Origin: VFZN01 sp050249615
GTDB lineage: Bacteria > Acidobacteriota > Vicinamibacteria > Vicinamibacterales > UBA2999
Length of the DNA: 24,520 nt
NCBI GenBank assembly: GCA_050249615.1
Contig: JBFWQE010000077.1
Span: forward strand, 1 to 24,520
Reading direction: 5' to 3'
In this document: positions 13,162-20,041 of the stretch, piece after piece
Position numbering within the stretch: the first letter of the stretch is position 1
How the letters are laid out: each line of letters begins with the position of its first letter
Notes under the pieces: generated by a model
The model's database searches: none
What the model was told of the DNA's origin: nothing
Seen by the model: the letters and a program-made list of their open reading frames with translations, nothing else
Translations under genes and position numbers: made by a program

Positions 13162-13767
13162 ATGGCCGATGCCGATTCCGATCAGCCCCCGCGCTCCTGT
13201 CGCTTCTCGCACGCGGGCATGCCCCGTCGCACGGTGCTGCAAGGCGCGGCAGGCCTGGTCCTCGCGTGGATGGCACCCGATGCCGCGGCCGCGCAGGAGC
13301 CGGGCTCGGCACGACCCGCCGCGGGCGACCTGCTGGTCAAGGTCGGCGATTCCACCGCCACGCCATTGACGCCGGCCGACGTGGGCGGAGGCCCCACGCC
13401 GATGCTGGCGTGGCCGATGACGGCCGCCGATCGCGTGGTGCGCAGCGGCTCTCGCCTCAATCGACTCGTGCTCGTCCGCGTCGACCCGGCCACCCTTGAC
13501 GAGCGAACGCGTCCGCGCGCGGTGGAGGGCGTGGTGGCCTACTCGGCCATCTGCACCCACACGGGCTGCGAGGTGGGCGCCTACCTGGTCGAGGAAGGGG
13601 CGCTCTACTGCGATTGTCATGAGTCGAAGTTCGACCCACGCGATCAGGCGCGCGTCATCGACGGCCCGGCGCCGCGCAACCTCCCGGCGCTGCCGCTGCG
13701 CGTGGTCGAGGGCCGGTTGGAGGTGGCCGGGCCGTTCACCGCCCGCCCGGGGTTCGAGCAGGGTTAG
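13162..13767 (+). CDS. Tat-exported Rieske 2Fe-2S protein
   Basis: A 201-residue iron-sulfur protein. The Rieske signature is complete: CTHTGC with ligands C131 and H133, and CDCHESKFDP with ligands C150 and H153. The extra cysteines C136 and C152 are the pair that form the disulfide in bc1-type, high-potential Rieske proteins. The common CHGS reads CHES. The twin-arginine signal PRRTVLQGAAGLVLAWMAPD (21-40) follows a 20-residue N-terminal extension; the Met at residue 20 is an alternative start. Rieske proteins are normally Tat substrates anchored by an uncleaved signal. No cytochrome b gene is nearby, so this is probably not part of a bc complex but an electron carrier for the flanking GMC or PQQ dehydrogenases (inference). 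Confidence 0.92.
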   Translation: MADADSDQPPRSCRFSHAGMPRRTVLQGAAGLVLAWMAPDAAAAQEPGSARPAAGDLLVKVGDSTATPLTPADVGGGPTPMLAWPMTAADRVVRSGSRLNRLVLVRVDPATLDERTRPRAVEGVVAYSAICTHTGCEVGAYLVEEGALYCDCHESKFDPRDQARVIDGPAPRNLPALPLRVVEGRLEVAGPFTARPGFEQG

Positions 13768-13776
13768 GACCAGATC

Positions 13777-13804
13777 GGGAGTCGGGAGTCGGGAACCGGG
13801 AGTC
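13777..13804 (+). repeat. GGGAGTC / GGGAACC heptamer array
   Basis: GGGAGTC x2, GGGAACC, GGGAGTC, directly adjacent, in the 103-bp gap between the Rieske and PQQ dehydrogenase genes. It uses the same two heptamers as 12385-12426 and gives four GGG tracts with 4-base spacers on the sense strand. The rest of the gap (13805-13870) holds only the ribosome binding site. Confidence 0.85.
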
Positions 13805-13870
13805 GGCGGCCGCGTCGGTGCGGTGGGACGGCACCCCCGCCGACATGCCGGAATGGGAAGCGAGGAGACG

Positions 13871-15640
13871 ATGCGGGTGACGAGACTCGTCCTGGCCACG
13901 CTGGGAGCGGTGGCGCTGGCGGTGGTTCTGCTCGACGCGGCGCAGCGGCCGGCGCCCACACCGCCGCCGACCCCGCCCCTGCCCATGCCGGCCATTCTGA
14001 AGGCCTATCCACCCGTCACGGCCGAGCGGCTCCTGAAGCCCGCCGATGGCGAATGGCTGATGATTCGCCGCACCTACGACGGGTGGGGCTACAGCCCGCT
14101 CGATCAGATCAACACGTCGAACGCCGCGCGCCTGCAGCCGGTGTGGGTCTTCTCGACCGGCGCCACCAACGGCCACGAGGCGCCGCCCCTGGTCAACGGC
14201 GGCGTGATGTTCGTCTCGACACCCGGCAACCAGGTGATTGCCGTCGAGGCAAGGACGGGTCGCTTCCTCTGGCGCTACCGGCGCCCGATTCCCGAGGACG
14301 CCGTCGTCATGCACCCGACCTCCCGCGGCGTTGCGCTCTACGGCGACAAGGTGTACCTGCCGGCCAACGAGGGCGTGCTGGTCGCGCTCGACGCCCGGAC
14401 GGGCAAGGAAGTGTGGACGGCCGACGTCGGCGAGAACCAGCGAGGCTACTACATGACGCTGGCGCCGCTGGTGGCCGAAGGCCTCGTGATGATCGGCGCG
14501 TCGGGCGGGGAATTCGGCATTCGCGGCTTCGTGGCCGCGTACGACGCGGAGACCGGGAAGCCCGCGTGGAAGACCTACACGGTGCCTGCCCCGGGCGAAC
14601 CGGGCAGCGAGACGTGGCCCAAGGGCGATCAGTGGAAGACCGGCGGCGCGCCGGTGTGGGTGACAGGCAACTACGATCCGGAGACGGGGATCGCCTATTG
14701 GGGCACGGGCAACGGTGGACCGTGGATGGGCGATCAACGGCCGGGCGACAACCTGTACACCGCTTCGACCATCGCCCTCGACGCGAAGACTGGCCAGATC
14801 CGCGGGCACTTCCAGTACCACCCGAACGACTCGTGGGACTGGGATGAGGTCTCGCCCCCGATCCTCGTGGACTACCAGCGCGAGGGCCGCGCAGTGAAAG
14901 GCCTGATCAACGTCGCGCGCAACGGATATCTGTGGTTCCTCGAGCGCGGTACCGGTCCCATCCGCTTCGTGCAGGGCATGCCGTACGTCCGCCAGACGGT
15001 CTTTCGGAGCCTCGACCCGAAGACGGGCCGGCCCGACGTCGATCCGGATCGCAAGCCCGCCACGGGAAAGAAGGCCGAGAACATCTGCCCGTCGCACTGG
15101 GGCGGGAAGAACTGGCCCCCCATCGCGTTCAGCCCGAAGACGCGGATGATCTACATCCCGGCAAACGAGAACCTCTGCGACTGGTTGACGGGCACGGAAG
15201 TGGAGTACGAGGCCGGTGAGCGCTTCATGGGCGCCCAGAGCGGCCTCCAGCTCGCGCCCGGGGCGGATCACGTGGGTGAAGTGCAGGCGTGGAACGTGGA
15301 CACGGGCCAGCGCGTGTGGACGCACCGCTATCCCACGTCCATCAACTGGGGATCGATGCTCGCCACCGGCGGCGGCCTGGTGTTCTCGGGCGGCACCAAC
15401 GATCGGAAACTGCACGCCTTCGACGCGATGACCGGGGCGCTGCTCTGGGAGTTCCCCACCAACTCGGGCATCCTCGCCCCGCCCTCGTCGTTCACGATCG
15501 ACGGCAAGCAGTACATCGCCATCCAGTCGGGCTGGGGCATCGACTCGCGCCTCGTGCAGGGGCGGTTGAACGCGCTCACCGGCGGCGCGTTTCCCGAGGT
15601 GCCCGAGGGCGGCGCCATCTGGGTGTTCGCGGTGCCGTGA
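13871..15640 (+). CDS. PQQ-dependent alcohol dehydrogenase, lanthanide-type site
   Basis: A 589-residue quinoprotein dehydrogenase of the methanol/ethanol family, a periplasmic eight-bladed propeller with a signal peptide (MRVTRLVLATLGAVALAVVL). Metal and PQQ residues are in place: E214 in GGEFGIRG, N281 in GTGNGGPW, the catalytic D323 in SWDWD, and R350 in ARNG. The residue two after the catalytic Asp is D325; in XoxF/ExaF-type enzymes this extra Asp marks a rare-earth metal, whereas calcium enzymes such as MxaF have Ala. The adjacent-cysteine pair that forms a disulfide ring above PQQ in classical enzymes is replaced (MHPTSRGVALYG). There is no fused cytochrome c domain. AGGAG precedes the ATG. 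The substrate is probably an alcohol or sugar alcohol. No PQQ synthesis genes are in the window. Confidence 0.92.
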   Translation: MRVTRLVLATLGAVALAVVLLDAAQRPAPTPPPTPPLPMPAILKAYPPVTAERLLKPADGEWLMIRRTYDGWGYSPLDQINTSNAARLQPVWVFSTGATNGHEAPPLVNGGVMFVSTPGNQVIAVEARTGRFLWRYRRPIPEDAVVMHPTSRGVALYGDKVYLPANEGVLVALDARTGKEVWTADVGENQRGYYMTLAPLVAEGLVMIGASGGEFGIRGFVAAYDAETGKPAWKTYTVPAPGEPGSETWPKGDQWKTGGAPVWVTGNYDPETGIAYWGTGNGGPWMGDQRPGDNLYTASTIALDAKTGQIRGHFQYHPNDSWDWDEVSPPILVDYQREGRAVKGLINVARNGYLWFLERGTGPIRFVQGMPYVRQTVFRSLDPKTGRPDVDPDRKPATGKKAENICPSHWGGKNWPPIAFSPKTRMIYIPANENLCDWLTGTEVEYEAGERFMGAQSGLQLAPGADHVGEVQAWNVDTGQRVWTHRYPTSINWGSMLATGGGLVFSGGTNDRKLHAFDAMTGALLWEFPTNSGILAPPSSFTIDGKQYIAIQSGWGIDSRLVQGRLNALTGGAFPEVPEGGAIWVFAVP

Positions 15641-15694
15641 CCGGGTGATCGAGTAGCCGCCTCGGTGTCGCCCGTCCTCCGGTGCGCGGCCGGT

Positions 15695-15700
15695 GTATCC
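15695..15700 (+). promoter_or_regulatory. -10 element, leaderless promoter of the gamma-glutamyltransferase gene
   Basis: TATCCT, seven bases, then the GTG at 15708; there is no ribosome binding site. It splits the long plus-strand run into two transcripts, with GGT, GMC 2 and subunit 3 (2) in the second. Confidence 0.5.
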
Positions 15701-15707
15701 TCACGCC

Positions 15708-17483
15708 GTGCACCGCCGCCTTCTACCTCTGCTCCTGGGCGCCGGCCTGTTCGCGTTCGGCGCCTGTACCTCCACCACATCACCCGGGCCGGCGCAGGGC
15801 CCAGCCACCGAACTGCCCGCCACCACCCCGCGCGTCCCCGAGCTCTGGCCCTTCCCCCTGGACAGACCCGCGGCCGAGGGCGAGCACGGGATGGTGGTGG
15901 CCGATCAGGCCCTGGCCACCGACGTTGGTGTCGCCGTACTGAGGGACGGCGGAAACGCCGTGGACGCGGCCGTCGCAACCGCCTTCGCGCTCGCCGTGAC
16001 GCTGCCGAGCGCCGGCAACATCGGCGGGGGCGGCTTCATGGTGGCGAGCGTCGATGGCACGAGCTACGCGCTCGACTTCCGCGAAACCGCTCCCGCGGCC
16101 GCGAGCCGGAACATGTACCTCGACGCCAAGGGGGAAACCGGCGACCGCTCCGTCACGGGTCACCTGGCCGCGGGCGTGCCGGGCAGCGTGGCCGGGCTCT
16201 GGGCCGCGCACGAAAAGCTCGGATCGAAGCCGTGGGCCAGCCTCGTCGAGCCGGCCATTCGGCTGGCAGAAGACGGCTGGGTGGTGGATGAGTACGCCGC
16301 GACCGTCATCAAGTCCGAGGCCGGTCGGCTCGCGCGCTTTCCCGCCTCCGCCGCGCTGTACCTGCCGAACGGCCAGCCGCTTGCGCCTGGCGCGCGGCTG
16401 AAGAACCCGGACCTCGCGCGCACGCTCCGCCGGATCGCGGGGGGCGGACGGGACGGCTTCTACAAAGGCGAGACGGCCAGCCTCGTGGTCGCGGAGATGA
16501 AGCGAGGTAGGGGGCTGATCACCGCGAAGGATCTGGAGGGCTACGAGGCGAAGTGGCGCGAACCGATCCGCTTCACCTATCGCGGGCACGAGATCGTCTC
16601 CATGCCGCCGCCCTCGTCCGGCGGGCTCACGCTCGCGCTCATCGCGGGGCAGCTCTCGGCCTACGACCTCCGCGGCCTCGGCTGGCACTCAGCAAAGGCC
16701 GTGCACCTCGAAGCCGAGAGCATGCGGCGCGCCTTCGCCGTCCGGAACGAGGTGCTCGGCGATCCCGATCACGTGACGTTCGACCAGGCCGGGCTGTTGT
16801 CGCCGGCCTTCAGTGCCACGCTCCGCGCGTCCATCTCGACCGACCGCGCGACGCCATCAACGGAGGTGTCGGGCCGGCCTGCCCCGGCCGAAAGCCGGCA
16901 GACGACGCACTTCTCCGTCACCGACGACAAGGGCAACGCCGTGGCGCTCACGACCACGATCAACGGCTGGTACGGGTCCGCCGTCACCGTCACGGGCGCC
17001 GGGTTCCTGCTGAACAACGAGATGGACGACTTCGCGGCGCGGCCGGGCACGCCGAACATGTACGGCCTGGTGCAGGGCGAGGCCAACGCCATCGCCCCGG
17101 GCAAGCGCATGCTCTCCGCGATGACGCCCACCATCGTGCTGGACGCCGACAAGCGGCCCATGCTCGTGACGGGCGCCAGCGGAGGGCCCTTCATCATCAC
17201 GACCGTCTTCCAGGCCATCTCCAACCGCCTCGACTACGGCCTCGGCGTGTCGGCGCTGATGCAGGCGCCACGCATGCACCACCAGCACCTGCCCGACGCG
17301 CTTCGACTCGAGACGAACGGCTTCGACCCGGCAGAGGTCCGTGAGCTCCAGCGCCTGGGCCACGACGTGCGCTTCTTCGAGCGACCGGACGATGGAAGCA
17401 TCGGGGCCACGATCGAGCGCCGCGACGGGCGGTGGTTCGGGCAGTCCGATCCGCGGATCACCGGGCTGGCCAGGGGGTACTGA
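15708..17483 (+). CDS. ggt: Lipoprotein gamma-glutamyltransferase
   Basis: A 591-residue self-processing N-terminal-nucleophile hydrolase that removes or transfers the gamma-glutamyl group of glutathione and related peptides. Hallmarks: GGNAVDAAVATAFAL, TLPSAGNIGGGGF, the arginine in YALDFRETAPA, the processing site with catalytic T399 (QTTHFSVTDDKGNAV), LLNNEMDDF, and the C-terminal ASGGPFIITT. The N-terminus RRLLPLLLGAGLFAFGAC ends in a lipobox with C20, predicting a lipid-anchored protein. The GTG at 15708 is chosen because an upstream in-frame GTG (15693) overlaps the -10 and adds five residues before the signal. Its stop is five bases before the second GMC gene, so the two are probably co-transcribed; the biochemical link is unclear. 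Confidence 0.93.
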   Translation: MHRRLLPLLLGAGLFAFGACTSTTSPGPAQGPATELPATTPRVPELWPFPLDRPAAEGEHGMVVADQALATDVGVAVLRDGGNAVDAAVATAFALAVTLPSAGNIGGGGFMVASVDGTSYALDFRETAPAAASRNMYLDAKGETGDRSVTGHLAAGVPGSVAGLWAAHEKLGSKPWASLVEPAIRLAEDGWVVDEYAATVIKSEAGRLARFPASAALYLPNGQPLAPGARLKNPDLARTLRRIAGGGRDGFYKGETASLVVAEMKRGRGLITAKDLEGYEAKWREPIRFTYRGHEIVSMPPPSSGGLTLALIAGQLSAYDLRGLGWHSAKAVHLEAESMRRAFAVRNEVLGDPDHVTFDQAGLLSPAFSATLRASISTDRATPSTEVSGRPAPAESRQTTHFSVTDDKGNAVALTTTINGWYGSAVTVTGAGFLLNNEMDDFAARPGTPNMYGLVQGEANAIAPGKRMLSAMTPTIVLDADKRPMLVTGASGGPFIITTVFQAISNRLDYGLGVSALMQAPRMHHQHLPDALRLETNGFDPAEVRELQRLGHDVRFFERPDDGSIGATIERRDGRWFGQSDPRITGLARGY

Positions 17484-17488
17484 CCGCA

Positions 17489-19210
17489 ATGCAGATCATC
17501 CGCAACCGGCGAATCTACGATGTCTGCATCGTCGGATCGGGCGCAGGTGGCGGCATGGCTGCGAAGGTGCTCACCGAGGCGGGTGCCGACGTCGTGATGC
17601 TCGAGGCAGGCGCGCCGTTCGACACGGCGCGCGATTCGAAGATGTTCGCGTGGTCCTACGACGGCCCGCATCGCGGCGCGGCAGTTCCCACGCGGCAGTT
17701 CGGCGAGTTCGACGCAGGCTGGGGCGGATGGACGCTCGATGGCGAGCCGTACACGACCGGTCCCGACTCGCAGTTCGACTGGTTCCGGACGCGGATGGTG
17801 GGCGGGCGCACCAATCACTGGGGCCGCATCTCGCTGCGCTTCGGCCCGGACGACTTCCGCCGGCGGAGCATCGACGGGCTCGGCGACGACTGGCCCATCT
17901 CTTACGACGACCTGAAGCCGTACTACGACGAGGTGGATCGCCTGGTCGGCATCTTCGGGTCGGTCGAGGGCCTGCCCAACGAGCCCGACGGCATCTTCCT
18001 GCCGCCGCCCCGTCCGCGCTGCTACGAGCTGCTCATCAAGCAGGCCGCCGACAGGCTGAAGATTACCTGCATCCCCTCGCGGCTGTCGATCCTCACGCGC
18101 CCGCACAACGGGCGCAAGGCCTGTCACTACTGCGGCCAATGCGGCCGCGGCTGTGCGATTCACGCGAACTTCTCGTCGCCGTCGGTGCTGCTGCCTCCCG
18201 CGATGGTGACGGGTCGGCTCACGCTGGTCACGCGCGCCATGGCGCGCGAGGTCACCAGCGACGAGACGGGGCTGGCCACCGGCGTCTCCTACATCGACAC
18301 CGGCACCGGACGGGAGAACCACGTCCGGGCCCGCATCGTCGTGCTGGCGGCCAGCGCCTGCGAATCCGCGCGGCTGCTTCTCAACTCGCGGTCATCGCGC
18401 TTCCCGCAGGGCCTGGCGAACTCGAGCGGCACGGTGGGCCGGTATCTCACCGATACCACCGGCGTGTCGGTCGCCGGGTTCATCCCGAAGCTGATGAACG
18501 GCGTGGCGCACAACGAGGACGGCGCCAGCGGCATGCACCTCTACATGCCCTGGTGGCTCGACAACAGGACGCTGGACTTCCCCCGCGGGTACCACATCGA
18601 GATCGGCGGCGGGCGCCGCATGCCGAGCGCCGGATTCCTGGCGGACCTGCATCGCTTCACCGGCGTGGACGCGGACGGCCGCCGCATCGCACCGGCGGGG
18701 TACGGGAAGGCGCTGAAGGACGACTATCGACGATTCTACGGGGCGAGGGTCAGCTTCTCGGGTCGCGGCGAGATGATCCCGAACGAGCAGAGCTACTGCG
18801 AGATCGACCCGGCCGTGGTCGATCGGTGGGGCATCCCGGTGCTCCGCTTCCACTTCAAGTGGACCGACTACGAGTACAACCAGGTGCGACACATGCAGCG
18901 CACGTTCAGGGCAATCATCGACGAGATGGGCGGCACCCCGCTGACGCCGATGCCGTCGCGCGAGGCGGGCTACGGCATCCTCCCGGGCGGGCGCATCATC
19001 CACGAGGTGGGCGTCACGCGCATGGGCCACTCGCCGAGCACCTCGGTGCTGAATGCGCAGTGCCAGGCCCACGACGTGAAGAACCTGTTCGTGGCCGACG
19101 GGGGGCCGTTCGTGACCAACGCGGACAAGAACGTCACCTGGACCATCCTGGCGCTGGCGATGCGGACCAGCGCCTACATTGTCGAGCAGCGCAAGGCAGG
19201 GAGCCTCTGA
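17489..19210 (+). CDS. GMC oxidoreductase, dehydrogenase catalytic subunit 2
   Basis: A 573-residue FAD-dependent GMC-family catalytic subunit, paralogous to the one at 10693. FAD motif VGSGAGGGMAAKVLTEAG (15-32); GGRTNHWGRIS near 108; catalytic H505 (IIHEVGVTRMG) and N548 (ADKNVTWT). The cysteine cluster is richer than in the paralogue: C212, C215, C218 and C222 (CHYCGQCGRGC), a C-x2-C-x2-C-x3-C array that could hold an iron-sulfur cluster. There is no signal peptide; the Tat-bearing subunit encoded immediately downstream probably carries it out. The ATG at 17489 is preceded by a GGGGG tract; an in-frame GTG at 17432 lies inside the GGT gene and adds a sequence unlike the family. The gene ends in a TGATG overlap with the next. 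Confidence 0.92.
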   Translation: MQIIRNRRIYDVCIVGSGAGGGMAAKVLTEAGADVVMLEAGAPFDTARDSKMFAWSYDGPHRGAAVPTRQFGEFDAGWGGWTLDGEPYTTGPDSQFDWFRTRMVGGRTNHWGRISLRFGPDDFRRRSIDGLGDDWPISYDDLKPYYDEVDRLVGIFGSVEGLPNEPDGIFLPPPRPRCYELLIKQAADRLKITCIPSRLSILTRPHNGRKACHYCGQCGRGCAIHANFSSPSVLLPPAMVTGRLTLVTRAMAREVTSDETGLATGVSYIDTGTGRENHVRARIVVLAASACESARLLLNSRSSRFPQGLANSSGTVGRYLTDTTGVSVAGFIPKLMNGVAHNEDGASGMHLYMPWWLDNRTLDFPRGYHIEIGGGRRMPSAGFLADLHRFTGVDADGRRIAPAGYGKALKDDYRRFYGARVSFSGRGEMIPNEQSYCEIDPAVVDRWGIPVLRFHFKWTDYEYNQVRHMQRTFRAIIDEMGGTPLTPMPSREAGYGILPGGRIIHEVGVTRMGHSPSTSVLNAQCQAHDVKNLFVADGGPFVTNADKNVTWTILALAMRTSAYIVEQRKAGSL

Positions 19211-19881
19211 TGGGCACCATCGATCGACGCGGGATGCTGCGGGCGCTCGGCGCGGCTCCACTGGCCGCCGGCTTTGCCTGGACGGTCGACGAGGTGGCGG
19301 CCGCGAGCGGCCTGGCGCAGGCCGCCCGCGCGGCCGCGCGGCCGGCGCCGTTCCAACCGACGTTCTTCACCGCGCACGAGTGGGACACGGTCCGCGTGCT
19401 GGTGGACCTCATCATCCCGCGCGACGAGCGCTCGGGCAGCGCCACCGACGCCGGCGTTCCGGAGTTCATGGACTTCATCCTGAGCGACGAGCCGCGCGGC
19501 GCTGAGGAGACGCCGCGGCAGACCGCGATGCGCGGCGGGCTCGCCTGGATCGATCTCGAGTGCCAGCGACGATTCGACAAGACGTTCGTCGCGTGCACGG
19601 ATACCGAGCGCACGGCGTTGCTCGACGACATCTCCACACCGCCGCCACCAGCGCCCGCCAGCAGCCTGGAGGCGGGCCCCGACGAGACACCCGCGCTGCC
19701 TGCCCTCTCCCACGGCCGCGCGTTCTTCGCCAGCTTCCGCGATCTCGTCGCGACCGGCTTCTGGACGACGAAGATGGGGATGGAGGACCTGCAGTACGTG
19801 GGGAACCGCTACGTGGCGGAGTGGAACGGCTGCCCGGAGGAAGCACTGAAGAGGCTGGGCGTCAACTACCCAGGCGTGTAG
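19210..19881 (+). CDS. Gluconate 2-dehydrogenase subunit 3-family protein, Tat signal (2)
   Basis: A 223-residue small subunit. The twin-arginine signal DRRGMLRALGAAPLAAGFAW is at 5-24; then the domain start FFTAHEWDTVRVLVDLIIPR (52-71), SATDAGVPEFMDFIL, and the family's closing pattern ASFRDLVATGFWTTKMGMED, ending WNGCPEEALKRLGVNYPGV. The ATG shares its A with the stop of GMC subunit 2 (TGATG), strong evidence for translational coupling and a two-subunit enzyme. It serves as chaperone and Tat carrier for the flavoprotein (known for family members; inferred here). A proline/alanine-rich insert lies around 139-160. The gene converges with the MFS transporter gene across an imperfect inverted repeat. 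Confidence 0.9.
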   Translation: MGTIDRRGMLRALGAAPLAAGFAWTVDEVAAASGLAQAARAAARPAPFQPTFFTAHEWDTVRVLVDLIIPRDERSGSATDAGVPEFMDFILSDEPRGAEETPRQTAMRGGLAWIDLECQRRFDKTFVACTDTERTALLDDISTPPPPAPASSLEAGPDETPALPALSHGRAFFASFRDLVATGFWTTKMGMEDLQYVGNRYVAEWNGCPEEALKRLGVNYPGV

Positions 19882-19889
19882 GCGTCACG

Positions 19890-20027
19890 GGAACACGAAG
19901 GGCAACACGAAGAACGAGAGATCAGGAAGCAGCGCTGTCACCGGCATCAGGCTGGAGCGCCGGGTGCGGGCAACGGCCAGGCCCAAGTGTTCTTCGTGGA
20001 TCCCTCGTGCCCCTCGTGTCCTTCGTG
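19890..20027. terminator. Imperfect inverted repeat between convergent genes
   Basis: CACGAAGAAC (19906-19915) pairs perfectly with GTTCTTCGTG (19989-19998), and CACGAAGG (19894-19901) with CCTTCGTG (20020-20027); CTCGTG is further repeated in the right arm. The loop is about 73 bases and there is no T-tract. It occupies the 160-bp space between subunit 3 (2) and the transporter gene; a bidirectional transcript end is plausible. Nothing else is seen there. Confidence 0.5.
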
Positions 20028-20041
20028 GTCTCGTGGACACG

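Noticed and set aside
13162..13767. Rieske gene as part of a cytochrome bc complex
   Set aside because: No cytochrome b or c1 gene is in the window; the neighbours are GMC and PQQ dehydrogenases.
10444..13995. Very long open frame on the minus strand, antisense to the GMC, subunit 3 and Rieske genes
   Set aside because: Its product is Arg/His/Gly-rich low-complexity sequence with no recognisable motif, while the plus strand encodes four clear families over the same span. GC-rich codon bias keeps the opposite frame open.
17341..19209. Plus-strand open frame continuous with subunit 3 (2) and much longer than it
   Set aside because: The part before 19210 is out of frame with GMC subunit 2 and translates to Arg-rich noise; only the last 223 codons are the real subunit 3 gene.
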